Made by a program: the position numbers and the translations under genes. From Nocardioides sp. (GTDB lineage Bacteria; Actinomycetota; Actinomycetes; Propionibacteriales; Nocardioidaceae): DNA of 55,307 nt. The notes under the pieces were generated by a model. The model was not told where the DNA came from, searched no databases, and saw only the letters and a list, made by a program, of their open reading frames with translations. Shown in pieces: positions 41,567 through 49,925 of the stretch (the stretch's first letter is position 1; every line of letters begins with the position of its first letter). The stretch spans positions 1 to 55,307 of the forward strand of contig JAOPXC010000326.1 in assembly GCA_025965335.1 (NCBI GenBank), written 5' to 3'.

Positions 41567-42307
41567 ATGAGGGCCCGGCACACCACGTCGGCGGTCGCAG
41601 CCGTACTGGCCGCCGCGCTGCTGGTGGTCGTCCTGGTGACCTGGGCCGCCTCGATCGGGCCAAGCGACGTGCTCCGGGGCGACGGCATCGCGCCGAGACG
41701 CACGGACCCCACGCAGCCCGCCACGACGTACACGCCGAGCGCCACCACCCCGCCCACGGACGGCGAACGCCTCCAGCAGCGGACCCCGGACGGCGACGCC
41801 AACCCGGTGGTCCGCGCCATCGCCTTCTTCATCGAGATCGCGACCCTGGTGCTCGCGCTCTACCTGCTCTGGCGGCTGCTGCGCTGGGCTCGTGAGACGT
41901 ACGACGCCCGCGACCGGCGGGTGCCGGCGCCGGACGACGTGGACTTCGAGGTCATCTCGGCCCCGCAGGCAACCGACGAGATCCTGGCCGACGCCGAGCC
42001 CCAACTGGCCCTGCTCGACGTCGGGACGCCGCGCAACGCGATCGTGGCCGGCTGGCACCGGTTCGAGGTGCAGGCTCTGGCCGCGGGCTTCGGGCGCCGG
42101 CACTGGGAGACATCCTCGGAGTTCACGCTGCGGTTCCTGGACCTGGTGGCGGCCGACGAGCACGCCGTGTCGGTGTTCGCCGAGCTGTACCGCGAGGCGC
42201 GCTTCTCCGACCACGAGATCGGCGAGCCCGCGCGAGCGGCGGCACGCGAGGCCCTGTCGGCGATCCACGCGGGGCTGGGTGCCGGCACCAGCGGGCGGCC
42301 ACGATGA
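41567..42307 (+). CDS. DUF4129 membrane protein
   Basis: 246 residues. Two membrane helices (about 7-29 and 88-106) frame a Pro/Thr-rich extracytoplasmic loop. The DUF4129 domain (about 155-225) shows AIVAGWHRFEVQALAAGF and the ending EPARAAAREAL. It is the first gene of the MoxR/DUF58 operon and overlaps the next gene (ATGA). Such operons are thought to serve envelope maturation or chaperone-like assembly. Confidence 0.88.
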   Translation: MRARHTTSAVAAVLAAALLVVVLVTWAASIGPSDVLRGDGIAPRRTDPTQPATTYTPSATTPPTDGERLQQRTPDGDANPVVRAIAFFIEIATLVLALYLLWRLLRWARETYDARDRRVPAPDDVDFEVISAPQATDEILADAEPQLALLDVGTPRNAIVAGWHRFEVQALAAGFGRRHWETSSEFTLRFLDLVAADEHAVSVFAELYREARFSDHEIGEPARAAAREALSAIHAGLGAGTSGRPR

Positions 42308-42777
42308 ACCCGCAGCGGTGGTGGTGGCGGGTGGCGGTCGCCGCCGTGCTCTTCGCGGTGCTGGCGGTCGTCTTCGCGCGCGTCGACTTCGAGCCGGACT
42401 TCCTGCGACTGGCGCTGCTCGTCGGGCTCGGGGTGGCGTTGGTCGGGCTGGTGCTCGACTCCCTGCCCGAGGTCGCCCCGCTCTGGGAGGTGCACGCCGT
42501 ACGCCCGGCCACCCCGTCGGGCCAGGACCACCGCACCTCGCTCAACCTGCGCATCATCGAGGGACACCTCACGGGGCGCACACCCGACGCCGCCCTCCGG
42601 GACCGGCTGGCCGCCCTCGCCGACCAGGTCCTGCGGGTGCGGCACGACGTGGGCCGCGACGACCCGTCCGCGGCCGACCTCCTGGGACCGGAGCTGCACC
42701 GGGTCCTCACCGAACCGCCCCGACGGCTGAGCCGTGCCGAGATCGAACGATGCGTGCGAAGGATCGAGGAGCTGTGA
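42304..42777 (+). CDS. Membrane protein of MoxR/DUF58 operon
   Basis: 157 residues, MNPQRWWWRVAVAAV at the start. Two adjacent membrane helices (9-26 and 34-52) are followed by a charged cytoplasmic domain of about 100 residues with predicted helices (IEGHLTGRTPDAALRDRLAA). No named family recognised; it is a regular member of actinobacterial DUF4129-MoxR operons. It overlaps both neighbours by 4 bases. Confidence 0.8.
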   Translation: MNPQRWWWRVAVAAVLFAVLAVVFARVDFEPDFLRLALLVGLGVALVGLVLDSLPEVAPLWEVHAVRPATPSGQDHRTSLNLRIIEGHLTGRTPDAALRDRLAALADQVLRVRHDVGRDDPSAADLLGPELHRVLTEPPRRLSRAEIERCVRRIEEL

Positions 42778-43763
42778 CCCCACCCGAGATGCCACCGAGG
42801 ATGAGCGTCAAGGAGGCGGGGGACCTGGCCGGCCGGGTGCTCGACGAGGTGCAGAAGGCCGTTGTCGGCAAGCGCGAGGCGCTGATGCTGGTGCTGACCG
42901 CGGTGCTCGCCAAGGGTCACGTGCTCCTGGAGGACTTCCCGGGGCTGGGCAAGACCCTGGCCGCCCGGTCCTTCGCGCGGGTGCTCGGCCTGGACTTCGC
43001 GCGCGCCCAGTTCACGCCCGACCTGTTGCCGGCCGACCTCACCGGTTCCTTCCTCTACAACCAGCAGCGGTCCGAGTTCGAGTTCCGCCCGGGCCCGCTG
43101 TTCACCGGCCTGCTGCTGGCCGACGAGATCAACCGGACGCCCCCCAAGACCCAGTCGGCCCTGCTCGAGGCGATGCAGGAGCGCCAGGTCACGGTCGAGG
43201 GCGAGACGTTCCCGCTCCCGGAGCCGTTCCACGTGCTCGCGACCGCCAACCCGATCGAGTACGAAGGCACCTACCCGCTCCCCGAGGCCCAGCTCGACAG
43301 ATTCCTCCTGCGGGTCAGCTTCGGCTACCCGACCGGGGACGAGGAGTACGACGTGCTGGTCCGCCGCGTCGAGCGGCGACGGGAGGAGGTCGAGCTCGAC
43401 GCGGTGACCGACGCGGCCGGGCTGCTGGCGATGCAGGACGCGGTGGAGACCGTGCGGGTCGACGAGAGCGTCGGCCGCTACTGCGTCGCGCTCGCCGCCG
43501 CGACGCGCGCCCACACCGACGTACTCACCGGGTCCTCGCCACGGGGCTCGCTCGGGCTGCTCCTCGCGGCGCGCGGGTTCGCGGTGCTGCGCGGCCGCGA
43601 CTACGTGATCCCCGAGGACGTGAAGGCCGTCTCGCGACCGGTGCTCGCCCACCGGATCACCGTGAAGCCGGAGCTCTGGATGACGTCGGCCAGCGGCAGC
43701 TCGGTCGTCGACGCGGTGCTCGCCCAGGTGCCGGCGCCCTCGACGCTGGAGGCACGCCGGTGA
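42774..43763 (+). CDS. MoxR family AAA ATPase
   Basis: 329 residues from a GTG overlapping the previous stop. Walker A GLGKT (57-61), Walker B LLLADEIN (113-120), the ATANPIEYEGTYPLPEAQLDRF sensor/arginine-finger region and a C-terminal lid. MoxR ATPases remodel or load cofactors onto partner proteins, usually VWA/DUF58 proteins encoded next door, as here. The reading frame stays open far upstream, but the 4-base overlap and family length fix this start. Confidence 0.93.
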   Translation: MTPPEMPPRMSVKEAGDLAGRVLDEVQKAVVGKREALMLVLTAVLAKGHVLLEDFPGLGKTLAARSFARVLGLDFARAQFTPDLLPADLTGSFLYNQQRSEFEFRPGPLFTGLLLADEINRTPPKTQSALLEAMQERQVTVEGETFPLPEPFHVLATANPIEYEGTYPLPEAQLDRFLLRVSFGYPTGDEEYDVLVRRVERRREEVELDAVTDAAGLLAMQDAVETVRVDESVGRYCVALAAATRAHTDVLTGSSPRGSLGLLLAARGFAVLRGRDYVIPEDVKAVSRPVLAHRITVKPELWMTSASGSSVVDAVLAQVPAPSTLEARR

Positions 43764-43779
43764 GGGCGGTGCTTCCCGG

Positions 43780-45069
43780 GTGACGGGCTGGCGGGCGACG
43801 GCCGCGCTGAGCCGGTCCCTGGTCGTGGGCGCGGTCGGCATCGGCCTCGCCGTGCTCGCGGGCGAGCCGGTGCTGGTGGTCCTGACGGCGCCGCTGATCA
43901 TGTGCGGGGCAATGGGCCTCGCGTACCGGCCGACCAGGACACCGCGGCTGGCGACCCGCCTCGACCACTCCTCGCTGCACGAGGGCCAGGGCACGACCTC
44001 CCGGCTGGTGCTCGACGACGCCGACGACGTCGAGCACGTCACCCGGGTGGCCGCCGGGGCGCCGTACGTCGCCATGCATCCGTCCAACGGCCGGTTGGGC
44101 CGGATGGCCGGCCACGGGTCCGCCGACGTCGAGGTCAGCCCGCGGCGCTGGGGCAGGCGGTTGCTGGGCGAGGAGCGGATCGGGCTCAGCACCGCCTGGG
44201 CGGGCTACCGCTGGGGACCGGTGCCGATGATCGGCGACGAGATGCGGGTGGTGCCCGCCACCGCGCCCTTCGACTCGCGCGCCGAGGCGCCGCAGCCGGT
44301 CGGCCTCGTCGGCGCGCACCGGTCGGCGCGCGTCGGCACGGGGACGGAGTTCTCCGGCATCCGCCCGTTCCAGCCGGGCGACCGGCTGCGGCGCATCCAC
44401 TGGCGGGTGTCGGTTCGGACCGACCGGCTGCACGTCACGACGTCGCGGGCCGAGGAGGACACCGGGGTCCTGCTGGTCGTCGACGCGCTGGCCGACCACG
44501 GACGGTCCGAGGGCGTGGACGGGGCCGCGAGCAGCCTCGACCTGACCGTGCGGGCGGCGGCCGCGATCGCCGAACACCACCTGCGCCAGGGCGACCGGGT
44601 GGCGTTGCGGGTCATCGGCCGAGGCGGCGAACAGGTCGGGTACGGCGCCGGTCCACGACACCTGCGGGTCCTGCTGGGCACGCTGGCCGGCGTCCGTCCC
44701 CAGGAGCTGTGGGACGGCCAGCTGGACCGGCTGCGCTTCCGGACGAGTGCGGGCACCGAGGTGATCGTGTTGTCGCCGATGCTCTCCGAAGCCGTCGCGA
44801 CGGCCACCGCCACGCTGGTCCGGCGGGGCCTGCCCACGCTCGTCATCGACACGCTGCCGCCCGACGCCGTGCCCGGGGTCGCTGAGGGCACGGACCCGCT
44901 GCTGGCCGATCTGGCGTGGCGGATGCGCCGCATCGAGCGCGAGCAGGTGCTGGCCCGGCTGAGCGGCCTGGGCTGCCCGGTCGTGGAGTGGCGGGGGCCG
45001 GGCACGCTGGACGACGTGCTGCGCCGGCTCGCGCGCCGCTCGCAGCTGCCCCGGGTGCGGATCCGATGA
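43780..45069 (+). CDS. DUF58 protein (MoxR partner)
   Basis: 429 residues from a GTG 16 bases after the MoxR stop. Two N-terminal membrane helices (about 12-45) are followed by an extracytoplasmic beta region and then the DUF58 core EFSGIRPFQPGDRLRRIHWR (about 190-210). A VWA-like domain follows, with LLVVDALAD supplying a partial MIDAS. Substrate of MoxR in this operon type. It overlaps the next gene (ATGA). Confidence 0.9.
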   Translation: MTGWRATAALSRSLVVGAVGIGLAVLAGEPVLVVLTAPLIMCGAMGLAYRPTRTPRLATRLDHSSLHEGQGTTSRLVLDDADDVEHVTRVAAGAPYVAMHPSNGRLGRMAGHGSADVEVSPRRWGRRLLGEERIGLSTAWAGYRWGPVPMIGDEMRVVPATAPFDSRAEAPQPVGLVGAHRSARVGTGTEFSGIRPFQPGDRLRRIHWRVSVRTDRLHVTTSRAEEDTGVLLVVDALADHGRSEGVDGAASSLDLTVRAAAAIAEHHLRQGDRVALRVIGRGGEQVGYGAGPRHLRVLLGTLAGVRPQELWDGQLDRLRFRTSAGTEVIVLSPMLSEAVATATATLVRRGLPTLVIDTLPPDAVPGVAEGTDPLLADLAWRMRRIEREQVLARLSGLGCPVVEWRGPGTLDDVLRRLARRSQLPRVRIR

Positions 45070-45590
45070 CCGGGTGGACGCGGGGCCAGGCCCTGCTGCG
45101 GGTCCTCGTCCTGGCGGGGCCGCTGCTGGCGCTCTACTCGACCGCCCTGATCGGCTCGGCGCCCGCCGGCTGGCTCGCGGCGCTGACGGCCGTGCTCTGC
45201 CTGGCGTTCGCCGCGATGCCCGAGTCGGCCTTCGGCTCGGCGGCGATGCTGCTCGTCCTGGCCTGGTGGGGGATCTCGCTGCGGGACGGGCTGCACCCCG
45301 AGGCGCTCCTGGCCGCCGCTGGACTGCTGATGTCGCACGTGGCCGCGCTCCTGGCGTCGTACGGTCCCGGGGACCTGCCCGTGGACGGCGCCGTGGCCCG
45401 CACCTGGCTCCGGCGCGCCCTGCTCGTCTTCCTGGTCGCGCCCGTCGTCTGGGCCCTTTCGGCGGTGCTGCGCGACCAGCCCGAGGCTCCGGGCATCTGG
45501 CTGGCCGGGCTGGTGGCCGCGATTGCGGCGGCGCTGGTCGCGAGCGCGGCGTTCGCGGTCCGGAGTCCGGACTCCGGAGCGAGCCGGTGA
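45066..45590 (+). CDS. Polytopic membrane protein, unknown function
   Basis: 174 residues with about five hydrophobic helices (10-30, 34-50, 55-72, 80-96, 115-135 and a last one near 145-165), very Ala/Leu rich. No family motif recognised. The position as fifth gene of the DUF4129-MoxR-DUF58 operon, with 4-base overlaps at both ends, suggests a structural partner of the DUF4129 and DUF58 proteins. Confidence 0.8.
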   Translation: MTGWTRGQALLRVLVLAGPLLALYSTALIGSAPAGWLAALTAVLCLAFAAMPESAFGSAAMLLVLAWWGISLRDGLHPEALLAAAGLLMSHVAALLASYGPGDLPVDGAVARTWLRRALLVFLVAPVVWALSAVLRDQPEAPGIWLAGLVAAIAAALVASAAFAVRSPDSGASR

Positions 45591-45916
45591 AGCACCCCGA
45601 GGAATACGTCGAGGCCGTGCTCGCCTGTGTGGAGCGGATCCCGCGCGGCCGGGTCACGACGTACGGCGCAATCGCGGACGCGGTGGGCCGGTACGGCCCC
45701 CGGCGGGTCGGCAACGTGATGGCCGCGCACGGCGGACCCGTGCCCTGGTGGCGGGTCGTGCGCGCCGACGGCTCGCTGCCGCCGAGCCATCACGACGAGG
45801 CGCGGCAGTGCTATCTCGAGGAGGGCACGCCGTTGCGGCCCTCCGGCAACGTCGACATCGGCGCCGCGTTCTGGCAGCCGCCGGCTGGGCCTCGGGCTCA
45901 GGAGACGGCTGGGTAG
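45587..45916 (+). CDS. Alkyltransferase-like (MGMT-fold) DNA-binding protein
   Basis: 109 residues from a GTG overlapping the previous stop. It is the C-terminal DNA-binding fold of O6-methylguanine-DNA methyltransferase: IPRGRVTTYGAIADAVG (18-34), RRVGNVMAAHG, then PVPWWRVVRADG (51-62). The acceptor Cys of the PCHR motif is Trp54, so it cannot accept alkyl groups. As in ATL proteins it should flip and mark damaged guanines for excision repair. Its fusion to a MoxR operon is odd; in mycobacteria relatives sit near helicase/repair genes. Confidence 0.87.
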   Translation: MKHPEEYVEAVLACVERIPRGRVTTYGAIADAVGRYGPRRVGNVMAAHGGPVPWWRVVRADGSLPPSHHDEARQCYLEEGTPLRPSGNVDIGAAFWQPPAGPRAQETAG

Positions 45917-45926
45917 GACCTCCGCG

Positions 45927-46736
45927 TCACGTCTGCTTGGGCAGCGGGACCGAGTGGACCAGGGCGATCTTCCACTCACCCGACTCCCGGCGCAGCACCA
46001 TCGTCGTCGGCGCGGACACGTGGGTGGCCGCTCCCTCGAGCGTGTAACCCTGCTCGATCCACATGGTGACGATGCCGGTGTCGCCCCAGATCGTCTCGGT
46101 GACGTCGGAGATCTCGGAATGTACGCCGGACAGCATCGGCGTGAGCTGCCGGAAGTACGCCGCGATGTCGTCGCGGCCGCGAAGCCAGCGGCGGGAGATC
46201 TCGTCGATTCCTTGAGCCTCCGAGGCGATCAGTGCCTCCGCGGCGTCGATGTCGAGGTTGTCGAACGCGGCGAACATGCGCCGTACGACGGGCTCCAGGA
46301 CGCCACCGGTCTCCGACGCGACATCCGGCGGCGGCAGGTGCTCGAGCTGCCTCAGGATGCCGAGCTGGTCGTAGTAGTTCTCGCCGGAGAGGATCGCTCC
46401 GTCGGATGCGTAGTGCAGCACCTCGCAGAACGGCTGGTCGATGGTCTTGCCGGTTGCCGGGAACGGGCCGAACGCGCCGTCGTTGGTGCCGCGGCCGTGG
46501 AACGTGCACACCGAGAAGTCGTCGCCGCCCAGGTACTGCGCGTCGTCGACCTTCGCGTCCGAGAACGATGCGTGCCATTGCTTCAGGTAGTCGACGAACT
46601 CGCCTGCTGTCTTGATCGTCAGGGACTGTGCCAGGTCCTCGAACATGAATCCTGGGGCGAGGTACTGCTCGATCTGCTGGTAGTCCCGGTTGTTGAAGTG
46701 CTCGTGAACGAGCCGGTGTGTGTCGGTGTGAGCCAT
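45927..46736 (-). CDS. Tandem SnoaL/NTF2-like domain protein
   Basis: 269 residues with two cone-shaped NTF2-like domains. The first (1-130) is SnoaL polyketide-cyclase-like (NRDYQQIEQYLAPGFMFED, FCEVLHYASDG). The second (about 145-265) is SnoaL_3-like (AFDNLDIDAAEALIA, MWIEQGYTLEG, REGEW-type ending). There is no signal. It might be an isomerase/cyclase or a ligand-binding protein; no partner biosynthetic gene is near. Start MAHTDTHRLV chosen because GGAG lies 6 bases upstream. It ends 10 bases from the convergent ATL gene. Confidence 0.8.
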   Translation of the reverse strand: MAHTDTHRLVHEHFNNRDYQQIEQYLAPGFMFEDLAQSLTIKTAGEFVDYLKQWHASFSDAKVDDAQYLGGDDFSVCTFHGRGTNDGAFGPFPATGKTIDQPFCEVLHYASDGAILSGENYYDQLGILRQLEHLPPPDVASETGGVLEPVVRRMFAAFDNLDIDAAEALIASEAQGIDEISRRWLRGRDDIAAYFRQLTPMLSGVHSEISDVTETIWGDTGIVTMWIEQGYTLEGAATHVSAPTTMVLRRESGEWKIALVHSVPLPKQT

Positions 46737-46895
46737 GTCGGTCTCCAATTGAGCGAGGATTCCCCCGGTCCTTCACGACCTTGCTCCCGGCTGGGCGAAG
46801 ATGCAATGCCCGGTCTGGGTCAACCACCAGACCGCCCCGGTGCCGCCATCGGGAAACCCTCGACGGTCCACGCGAGCTCGGCGAGGCTGGGCACC

Positions 46896-47420
46896 ATGGC
46901 TCTTGCCGTCTGCCTGCTTTTCGATGCCCGGTCCGACTACGCGGTGAGGGGGCTGTGGTCTCGGCTGGAGGCAGACGGCGTGCGCACGCTGCAGAGTCAC
47001 ACCCACGGCCGCCACCACCCACACCTGTCGTATGCCGTGCTCCGCAGCTGGGATCTGTCGCGGGTGGAGTCGGCGCTGGCCACGCTGCCGGACCGGGGCC
47101 CGTTCTCGATGTCGTGCTACGGCACGCTCGCGTTCACGCGTGGCCGGGCAGCGCTGGCCCCGGCGATCAGCGCCGACGTGGCGCGGCGGCAGGAGCGGGT
47201 CGTCTCAGAGGTGGAGGCCACTGGCGCGGACCTGCACCGCAACTATCGGCCGGGCAGCTGGGTGCCCCATGTGTCCGTGGCCACCCGGGCGCAGGGGGCG
47301 AAGCTCGCCACCGTGGTCAAGGCGATCGCCGACGTACTGCCGTTGACCGTCCGCGTCGACCGTGCGGCGCTCGTCGACAGCGCCACCGGCGAGACCTGGC
47401 TGCTGGCACACATCCCCTGA
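46896..47420 (+). CDS. 2'-5' RNA ligase family / cyclic phosphodiesterase
   Basis: 174 residues. The two HxS motifs of the 2H phosphoesterase superfamily are present: H43-L-S45 in HPHLSYAV and H125-V-S127 in VPHVSVAT. These enzymes act on 2',3'-cyclic or 2'-5' phosphodiester bonds in RNA or nucleotides. It stands alone, divergent from the SnoaL gene. The following 280 bp (47421-47700) show no gene and no clear structure. Confidence 0.85.
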   Translation: MALAVCLLFDARSDYAVRGLWSRLEADGVRTLQSHTHGRHHPHLSYAVLRSWDLSRVESALATLPDRGPFSMSCYGTLAFTRGRAALAPAISADVARRQERVVSEVEATGADLHRNYRPGSWVPHVSVATRAQGAKLATVVKAIADVLPLTVRVDRAALVDSATGETWLLAHIP

Positions 47421-47700
47421 CCCTGGAGCTCCGAACCCCGAGACGCCACACGGACCGAGCAAGCCGTGCCCCGCCCGCCGGACCTCGGGTCAGGCTCCGG
47501 TTACTGGTCGTGCTCATCCCTGGTTGGCCGGGGGCCCTCCTCTCCTGTCGCCAGCCCGGTCCTTTCCTCAGCGGTCGGTCCCGGCGTCTCGTGATCTTCC
47601 GGATCCGCCGCGGAGGCAGCGTCCCTGTGGGGCGGACCGTCACCCCGCGGGACGGCTGGCTGCAATGACGACCGGGTCGTATGACCTTCGCGGAGCTGCG

Positions 47701-48276
47701 TCAGGCGGTGAACAGCGCGAGGTCTGCGCAGAAGTCCCGCCCGGCGGTCGGGTTGCGTCCCGCGACCTTCAGCTGCACGAACGACCCTTCGATCTCCACG
47801 TCATCGGAGGGATCGGTGGGAGTGCCACCGTCATCGACCATGACCTGGAACCGGAACTGTCCGGCGGTGACGAACACCCGCTCGCCGTCACCGTCGTACC
47901 ACTTGTTCATGCCAGAGGTCGCGATGGTGATGGTCAACGTGCCGTCTCCGTTGTCCGTGACCTTCTGGTCGCGGTCGGTGATGCGGTAGACGTTCGTGTA
48001 CGCCTTCCCCGTGGCGAGGTTGGTGAAGCTGGTGGTGCCGCGGACGTTGGCCTTGAAGTACACCAGGCCGCCGTTGCCCTTGGTCTTCATGAGCTCGTGG
48101 CCCTGGTCGTCCCACGAGCGGACCGCGTCGATGCCTTCACAGAACGTGAAGGGCTCCGATCCGGAGTCCTGGAAGTGCAGGTTCTCCACAACGGCGGCCG
48201 AGGCCCCCGATATTGCCGTACCGCACAGGAGCACGGTTGCCGCGATCGTTCCCACCAGCTTGGACATGAGTGTCAT
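47701..48276 (-). CDS. Secreted protein of unknown function
   Basis: 191 residues with a signal peptide (about 1-27, ending ASA). The mature part is a beta-rich domain with the alternating pattern of a small sandwich: VENLHFQDSGS, GTTSFTNLATG, NGDGTLTITIATSG, QFRFQVMVDDGGTP and a Cys pair (C46, C184). The Asp/Gly-rich loops recall Ca2+-binding secreted proteins. AGAGG precedes the ATG. An ATG three codons later is an alternative. No family recognised. Confidence 0.75.
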   Translation of the reverse strand: MTLMSKLVGTIAATVLLCGTAISGASAAVVENLHFQDSGSEPFTFCEGIDAVRSWDDQGHELMKTKGNGGLVYFKANVRGTTSFTNLATGKAYTNVYRITDRDQKVTDNGDGTLTITIATSGMNKWYDGDGERVFVTAGQFRFQVMVDDGGTPTDPSDDVEIEGSFVQLKVAGRNPTAGRDFCADLALFTA

Positions 48277-48449
48277 GGCTGCCTCTCGAGACGGCCGGTC
48301 GCTCCAGGGCTCGGCACGGTGTCGAGCTCGCCGACTGCTCTAACGCGAGTTTCATCGGCTGCCCGTCGAGATCGCTTCCCCTCGATGAGGTACTTCCGAC
48401 TAGAGCGGTGTGCCCGCATCCCGACACTCGTCGTCCGGCCGAAGCTTCG

Positions 48450-48497
48450 GGACGTCATACGGATGGAGCAAACGGACGCCCTGTCCGTATGACGTCC
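48450..48497 (-). terminator. 14-bp stem hairpin downstream of the allG-like gene
   Basis: GGACGTCATACGGA (48450-48463) pairs perfectly with TCCGTATGACGTCC (48484-48497) around a 20-base loop. It lies 22 bases after the stop of the leftward DUF1116 gene and is the likely end of that operon. The moderate GC content and long loop are also compatible with a regulator-binding palindrome for the secreted-protein gene at 48276. Confidence 0.6.
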
Positions 48498-48518
48498 GCG
48501 GGTGGGCTCGGGGCCGCG

Positions 48519-49925
48519 TCAAGCGCGGGCGCGCGCTCGCTCGGCGAGCCGCGCCAGCGCCATCGGGAAGATCTCGGCCGGGGGGTTGACCAGGCCGGCG
48601 CCGACCTGGCCGACGCCCGCGACCCTGCCGGCCATGCCGGTGTTGATCTGCGGCAGGATCCCGGTGCGGCAGACCCGGGTGACGTCGATCCCGCTCGGGA
48701 CGCCCTGGAACTCCAGGACCGGGACCGTCCAGCGCGGGTTCTCGCCGAGAGTGATCTCGTGCATCCGTCGGGTGGTCGCCAGGGCGTCGGGGACCGAGCC
48801 GCCGACCAGGCGGACGATGGCCGGCGCGGTCGCCATCGCGAAGCCGCCGATGCCCGCGGTCTCGGTGATCGCGGAGTCGCCGATGTCGGGGTTGGCGTCG
48901 TCCGGCCCGTAGTCGCCCAGGTAGAGGCCGTCCGCGACCTGGGCGGGACCGGTGAACCACTCGTCGCCGGTGCCGGCGACCTGGATCCCGAAGTCGGTGC
49001 CGTTGCGCGCCATCGCGACGACCATCGTCGAGCCGTCGATGTCGCGGGCCGCGTCGAGCGCGAGCTTGCAGGCGGGCATCGCGAGGTTGAGGAAGAAGTG
49101 GTCGTTGCCGCCGATGAACCGCAGCGACTCGGCGACGTCGGCTGCGTCCAGGCCGCTGGTCACCATGGCGGGGGAGAGGTCGCGCAGCAGCATCAGGGTG
49201 CCGGCCCGGTTGCGGTTGTGGGCCTCGTCACCCATCTGCAGCATCTGGGTCACGATGCCGGTGACGTCGACGGGACCGGCTCCGTCACGCACGGTCCGGA
49301 CCGCGCGCTGCAGCAGCGGCCCGAGCACGTCGCGCATCCAGCGCAGCCGGACCAGGACGTCGGGCGAGTAGGCGCCGTACCGGAGCACCTTGCCGAGCCC
49401 CTCGTTCAGCGAGCAGTGCGTACGCCGTCCGGTGGCCGGGTCCTCGAGCACGAACATCCACATGCTCGACGTGACGACACCCGCCATCGGGCCGACGGTG
49501 GCGTGGTGGTGGCAGGGCTCGAGCGAGACACCGTTGCCGGACTCGAACAGCGCGGCGGCGTCCTCGGGGTCGTCGACGAGTCCCTCCAGCGCGGCCCCGC
49601 CCATCAGGGCTCCGCGCAGCGGGCCGGACGCGCGGTCCCAGGTGATCGGCGGTCCGGCGTGCAGGAACTGGCCCGGGGCGAGGCCGAGCGCCTCGGCCGC
49701 GGGTACGACGTCGACGAGCTGGGCGGTGACACCGAGCATCGCCGCGAGGGCCCGGTTGTTGGCGTCGCGGCGCAGCGGGTCGGCGGCCACGGCCGCCAGG
49801 TCGGCCTCGGTGCGGGGCATCGGCGGACGCCAGTCGACGCGGGTCACGCTCGTCGCCTGCGCCTCGACGGCGTCGGCGAACAGGTCGGCGCCGACGTTCA
49901 CGACGCCGGTCGGGACAGCGCTCAT
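48519..49925 (-). CDS. DUF1116 protein, AllG/YlbE-like oxamic transcarbamylase subunit
   Basis: 468 residues. Conserved blocks include HAGPPITWDRASGPLRGA, EPCHHHATVGPMAGV (about 140-154), CSLNEGLGKVLRYG and FGIQVAGTGDEWFTGPAQ. In E. coli the AllFGH set (FdrA, YlbE, YlbF) is known to be the oxamic transcarbamylase that converts oxalurate to oxamate and carbamoyl phosphate in allantoin degradation. All three families are here in one operon. The ATG overlaps the fdrA-like stop (ATGA). No carbamate kinase is in the window. Confidence 0.85.
   Translation of the reverse strand: MSAVPTGVVNVGADLFADAVEAQATSVTRVDWRPPMPRTEADLAAVAADPLRRDANNRALAAMLGVTAQLVDVVPAAEALGLAPGQFLHAGPPITWDRASGPLRGALMGGAALEGLVDDPEDAAALFESGNGVSLEPCHHHATVGPMAGVVTSSMWMFVLEDPATGRRTHCSLNEGLGKVLRYGAYSPDVLVRLRWMRDVLGPLLQRAVRTVRDGAGPVDVTGIVTQMLQMGDEAHNRNRAGTLMLLRDLSPAMVTSGLDAADVAESLRFIGGNDHFFLNLAMPACKLALDAARDIDGSTMVVAMARNGTDFGIQVAGTGDEWFTGPAQVADGLYLGDYGPDDANPDIGDSAITETAGIGGFAMATAPAIVRLVGGSVPDALATTRRMHEITLGENPRWTVPVLEFQGVPSGIDVTRVCRTGILPQINTGMAGRVAGVGQVGAGLVNPPAEIFPMALARLAERARARA

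Noticed and set aside
47421-47700. 280-bp gap checked for small genes or RNAs
   Set aside because: No start with ribosome site, no palindrome and no tRNA-like fold was found.
48273-48458. 61-codon leftward frame ending in an ATGA overlap with the secreted-protein gene
   Set aside because: Arg/Ser-rich, begins inside the 48450-48497 hairpin and has no ribosome site; the overlap looks fortuitous.
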